From Bdellovibrionales bacterium GWA2_49_15 (lineage in GTDB: Bacteria > Bdellovibrionota > Bacteriovoracia > Bacteriovoracales > Bacteriovoracaceae): DNA of 64,000 bases. The notes under the pieces were generated by a model. The model saw only the letters and a list, made by a program, of their open reading frames with translations. It did not search any database and was not told the DNA's origin. Numbering within the stretch: position 1 is the first letter of the stretch; each line of letters opens with the position of its first letter. Below, piece by piece: positions 61,251 through 64,000 of this stretch. The stretch is from the NCBI GenBank assembly GCA_001769855.1, contig MEPP01000022.1:1-64000 (forward strand), read 5' to 3'. Made by a program: the position numbers and the translations under genes.

Positions 61251-62195
61251 ATGGAATTTATACCACTGCAAATTGCCACGATAGTGCCGGATAAAAAAAT
61301 TACCTTTGATTTATATATTCATTTTAAGGGCCAGTATCTGGCCTATGCCGAAGCTGGAACCGCCATTCCTCCCGCCAAGCTGACAAAGCTGGCCCTGCAG
61401 CAGATTGCACGTTTTTACCTTCTGCGGGAGCATGAGGCCAATTATCAGGCCTTTCTCGAGGACGTCTTGAACGAAGCCATTAAAAATAGCAAAACGCAGA
61501 TAGAGACGAAGGTCCAGCTGACCGAAGGAGCGGCTGCCACGGGCATAGAGGCGATGCAAAGTGAGAAGGCGACCTCTACCGCCTATAAGATTACCCAAAA
61601 GGCCGCCAAAAGTTTGCGCGAAGTGATCGAGCAAAATCCTAACACCTTAAAAAAAATATACGGTAAGCACAGTGAGACGATGACTGATGTCATTCGCCAC
61701 AGTCTCAATGTCTGCGCCTTATGCACCAAATTAGGTCGCAAGATGGAACTGGAAAATGCCCTGCTGGATGCCCTGGGGACGGCGGCGCTTCTCCATGATA
61801 TCGGTCTAACAAAGTTATCCACCCAGGATAAGCCTCTTTTTTTAAAGCCAAAAAAAATTTTTACGCTTGATGATCATCGAATTTACAAGACCCATGTGAC
61901 TGACGCCGTAGGAATGTTAGTGAATAAACCCTATGTCACGCCGGACATTATTGAGCTTGTCAGTCATCATGACGAAAATCACGCCGGAACCGGCCCATTG
62001 AAACTTAAAAAACTCACTCTGAGCGAGTGCATACTTTCACTTTGCAATAACTATGACAAACGGGTTCTGACTCAGAAAATTTCCGCGCGCCAGGCGCTCA
62101 AGGAATTACAAATTGAAGAGCTGGGTAATTATGATCTGAAGCTACTACAGGCGTTTACCGCGGTTCTCCAAGATGAAGGTTTGCTCGACAGCTAG
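61251..62195 (+). CDS. Degenerate HD-GYP domain protein
   Basis: A 314-aa protein. The C-terminal half has RHSLNVCALCTKLG, LLHDIGLTKL with the HD pair, HVTDAVGML and HHDENHAGTGPLKL, corresponding to the HHExxDGTGYP motif of c-di-GMP phosphodiesterases, but the GYP tripeptide reads GPL. Metal ligands are mostly kept, so activity is uncertain. The N-terminal 130 residues form an unknown sensor-like domain. AAAGGAG lies before the ATG. Confidence 0.78.
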   Translation: MEFIPLQIATIVPDKKITFDLYIHFKGQYLAYAEAGTAIPPAKLTKLALQQIARFYLLREHEANYQAFLEDVLNEAIKNSKTQIETKVQLTEGAAATGIEAMQSEKATSTAYKITQKAAKSLREVIEQNPNTLKKIYGKHSETMTDVIRHSLNVCALCTKLGRKMELENALLDALGTAALLHDIGLTKLSTQDKPLFLKPKKIFTLDDHRIYKTHVTDAVGMLVNKPYVTPDIIELVSHHDENHAGTGPLKLKKLTLSECILSLCNNYDKRVLTQKISARQALKELQIEELGNYDLKLLQAFTAVLQDEGLLDS

Positions 62196-64000
62196 AAAAT
62201 CACTCGAAAAGAATCCAGACGTAAGGTGGCATCATCCACGCTTTTTTCCAAATCTATGAGCTGCTTCACCAGCCATTCCCCGGGCGCACTGCCATTCTGG
62301 GGATGATCTTTTGCCAGCGATCGAAGTCGTTCGATTTCCGCAGTTATCTCAAGTTTCGCCTTGTCCTTGGCCTGCTGTCTCGCCGTCATCGTCGCAACCA
62401 AAGCATGGGCCTGGGCCTTCCCAGTCCACTGAAATAGCTTTTCCTTGCCAATTCTAGGGGCAATTTTTTTCTGCTCGCTATCGCTTTCACTGATCTTCTG
62501 ATCAATCACTTCCTTGGGCCATTTGGCGGATAAATTCTCGCCTTCCATATTGATCAGAACGCGAATGGGAGTTGGCGGAAGAAAACGTTCTACCTCGAGT
62601 TCCTTAGGTGCGATGGCCTCCAGGACAAAAACACCCTCAAAGTACCCCTTGGCCATGTTTCCCTGATTCGGACGCGAAGCCAAGGCCACGCTCCCGAAAT
62701 TGTGGCCCAGAAGCACGTCAATAATCCCTGTGACCATGGGATGATCCCAGGTGAGGAATTCGTAATCTTCTCTTTCCAACGCCCTGTCACGGGAATACGT
62801 CACCGTCACACCATCGGGTGGGAGACAGGGGAAATAGGGAATAAACATGTTATCGCCAGGTTTAATATAAAACGAATTTTGATTGAGGTCCTCGATATCC
62901 ACGCCGAGATGATCAAAAACTTTTTCCATAAAGTTTTTTAACTCATCTCCCCCCTCTTGCTGCCGGACCTGATCCACTAGTATGGCCGCGGCCTGATGCT
63001 CAAAGCTATTTTGCTCCACCAGATAATCCCGCCCCATATCCAGAACCGCTTCCACCTCGTGTCTCACGCTCAATGTTTTATCAATGAGGGCCTGCAGCTC
63101 GGGAGAATTATCCGAAGTATATTTTTTGGGATGCTCAAATCCCTTCATGAGATGCTCTTTGACCATCTCGAAAACCTGTCGTCCGGCGCGAGCATAGTGT
63201 GTGAAGGCCTCCAGGCCTTTGTCATACCAGTGAAAAAATATTTCTTCCCAAGTTCCGGCGACGTAAGGGACATGGATGTGAATATCTTTTTTTTGCCCGA
63301 TGCGATCCAAACGCCCGATTCGCTGCTCTAAAAGATCGGGGTTTCGAGGCAGATCAAAGAGGACCAGATGCTGACAGAAGGCAAAGTTACGCCCCTCACT
63401 GCCGATCTCCGTGCATAACAAAATGCGGGCACCATCCGGCTCGGCGAAATAGGCGGCCTGCCTATCGCGCGCCAGAAGAGATAAGTCAGAGTGAAACATA
63501 CCCCAGTTAAGGCCAGTGGTGGAGTCTCGAAGTTTTTTATCCAAGGCCAGAACTCTTTCCTTGGAGTGACAGATCAGCAGGATTTTCTCTTCTCTATTTT
63601 GCTGTAGAAACTCAATTAGCCATAAAAGGCGGGCCTTGAAGGCCGGCCCAAGATGCTGCTCCTCCGCATAGTCCTCAATTTTCTCGCCTGTCGGAACTGC
63701 TTTGATAAATTCGAGCGGATAGGCATGCACAAATCGTTTGGGAAAAAATATAAATTCATGCGCCATTTTAACCCTTGAGTTGCGAAAATAAATTCGACCG
63801 GTGCCATGGCGATCAATAATTTTCTTGATGGCGCTGTGAACTTGCTCCTGATTTGCATAATCGATAGGACTGCCATACAGCTCATTTAAATAATCTTTGT
63901 CGGCCTGGGATAAGGGCCTGTTCCCTTGCGCGTGCTTAAGCGCCTCACCCACTTTTCCAAAATGGCGGGATTCTTCGAGGTACTGATCCAACTGATAAAA
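62192..64000 (-). CDS. rapA: RNA polymerase-associated protein RapA, C-terminal part (runs off the edge)
   Basis: The C-terminal ~600 residues of the RNA polymerase recycling ATPase RapA. The second helicase lobe is visible: LLICHSKERVLALDKKL, RILLCTEIGSEGRNFAFCQH and RNPDLLEQRIGRLDRIGQKK (SNF2 motifs IV-VI). It is followed by the RapA-specific C-terminal region (VTGIIDVLLGHNFGSVALAS, and ending DDATLRLDSFRVIF). The frame stays open to the last base of the window, so the start and first lobe lie outside. Convergent with the HD-GYP gene. Confidence 0.93.
   Translation of the reverse strand, partial: FYQLDQYLEESRHFGKVGEALKHAQGNRPLSQADKDYLNELYGSPIDYANQEQVHSAIKKIIDRHGTGRIYFRNSRVKMAHEFIFFPKRFVHAYPLEFIKAVPTGEKIEDYAEEQHLGPAFKARLLWLIEFLQQNREEKILLICHSKERVLALDKKLRDSTTGLNWGMFHSDLSLLARDRQAAYFAEPDGARILLCTEIGSEGRNFAFCQHLVLFDLPRNPDLLEQRIGRLDRIGQKKDIHIHVPYVAGTWEEIFFHWYDKGLEAFTHYARAGRQVFEMVKEHLMKGFEHPKKYTSDNSPELQALIDKTLSVRHEVEAVLDMGRDYLVEQNSFEHQAAAILVDQVRQQEGGDELKNFMEKVFDHLGVDIEDLNQNSFYIKPGDNMFIPYFPCLPPDGVTVTYSRDRALEREDYEFLTWDHPMVTGIIDVLLGHNFGSVALASRPNQGNMAKGYFEGVFVLEAIAPKELEVERFLPPTPIRVLINMEGENLSAKWPKEVIDQKISESDSEQKKIAPRIGKEKLFQWTGKAQAHALVATMTARQQAKDKAKLEITAEIERLRSLAKDHPQNGSAPGEWLVKQLIDLEKSVDDATLRLDSFRVIF

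Noticed and set aside
1..64000. CRISPR array, insertion sequence, integrase or phage genes
   Set aside because: No regularly spaced repeats, transposase or integrase motifs, or phage structural genes were seen.

Overview
The window is about 64 kb of densely packed bacterial chromosome with moderate G+C. No phage, insertion sequence, integrase or CRISPR array is recognisable. The content points to a Gram-negative bacterium with an outer membrane, a Tat system, LPS heptose synthesis, many lipoproteins and periplasmic peptidoglycan enzymes. A compact Flp/Tad-type pilus locus, several L,D-transpeptidase or lytic-transglycosylase type enzymes and repeated GMC oxidoreductase modules would fit a Bdellovibrio-like (Bdellovibrionota) or related former-deltaproteobacterial lineage. 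That placement is an inference from gene content; there is no rRNA gene here.

Layout. 0-3.7 kb: mutM, a CARDB-like lipoprotein, selD. 3.8-8.1 kb: a five-gene operon with two GMC oxidoreductases, each preceded by a small accessory protein. 8.1-14.4 kb: a glycine-rich RRM protein, a secreted CBM20-esterase, an outer-membrane protein, a large HEAT/membrane protein and a SPOR protein. 14.5-19.2 kb: the Flp/Tad-like operon of eight overlapping genes (pilin, pseudopilins, secretin, ATPase). 19.2-23.1 kb: lysC, ettA and an integral membrane protein that may be the missing Tad platform. 23.1-29.8 kb: an rRNA methyltransferase, a PiT phosphate transporter, tdh-kbl threonine catabolism and a CDF metal exporter. 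30-31.2 kb: exported MsrB-MsrA. 31.2-36.6 kb: a visibly A+T-richer stretch with a lytic transglycosylase, small secreted proteins, a two-component system, a candidate sRNA and an exported protein with two HU-like domains. 36.6-39.9 kb: a third GMC module with a Tat-targeted partner. 39.9-47.7 kb: asparaginase-like protein, htpG, a DksA-type protein, a predicted CsrB/Rsm-type small RNA, a FliG-C-like protein, hldD, tatC, a BFD-type protein and map. 47.9-56.5 kb: a YiiX-like secreted protein, a 2-hydroxyacid dehydrogenase/ureohydrolase/aat operon, a partial complex I cluster (nuoB-CD-I) and a lipoprotein. 56.5-64 kb: tRNA-Leu(UAA), a long inverted repeat, srkA, an L,D-transpeptidase-like protein, two prolyl isomerases, a DsbA-family protein, a degenerate HD-GYP protein and the C-terminal part of RapA, which runs off the right edge.

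The most interesting items are three. First, a minus-strand RNA at about 42911-43037 has a good promoter, a chain of hairpins displaying AGGA in their loops and a terminator-like end, which is the architecture of CsrA/RsmA-sequestering RNAs; the flp leader at 14541-14614 carries similar GGA hairpins and could be a target. Second, the protein at 35181-36221 has a signal peptide placed exactly before a canonical HU N-terminus, a second HU-like domain and a central HELTH motif. Third, the Flp/Tad locus is reduced and has a small secreted protein just before the secretin, reminiscent of the host-interaction (hit) region of Bdellovibrio. All calls come from reading the sequence; no database search was possible.
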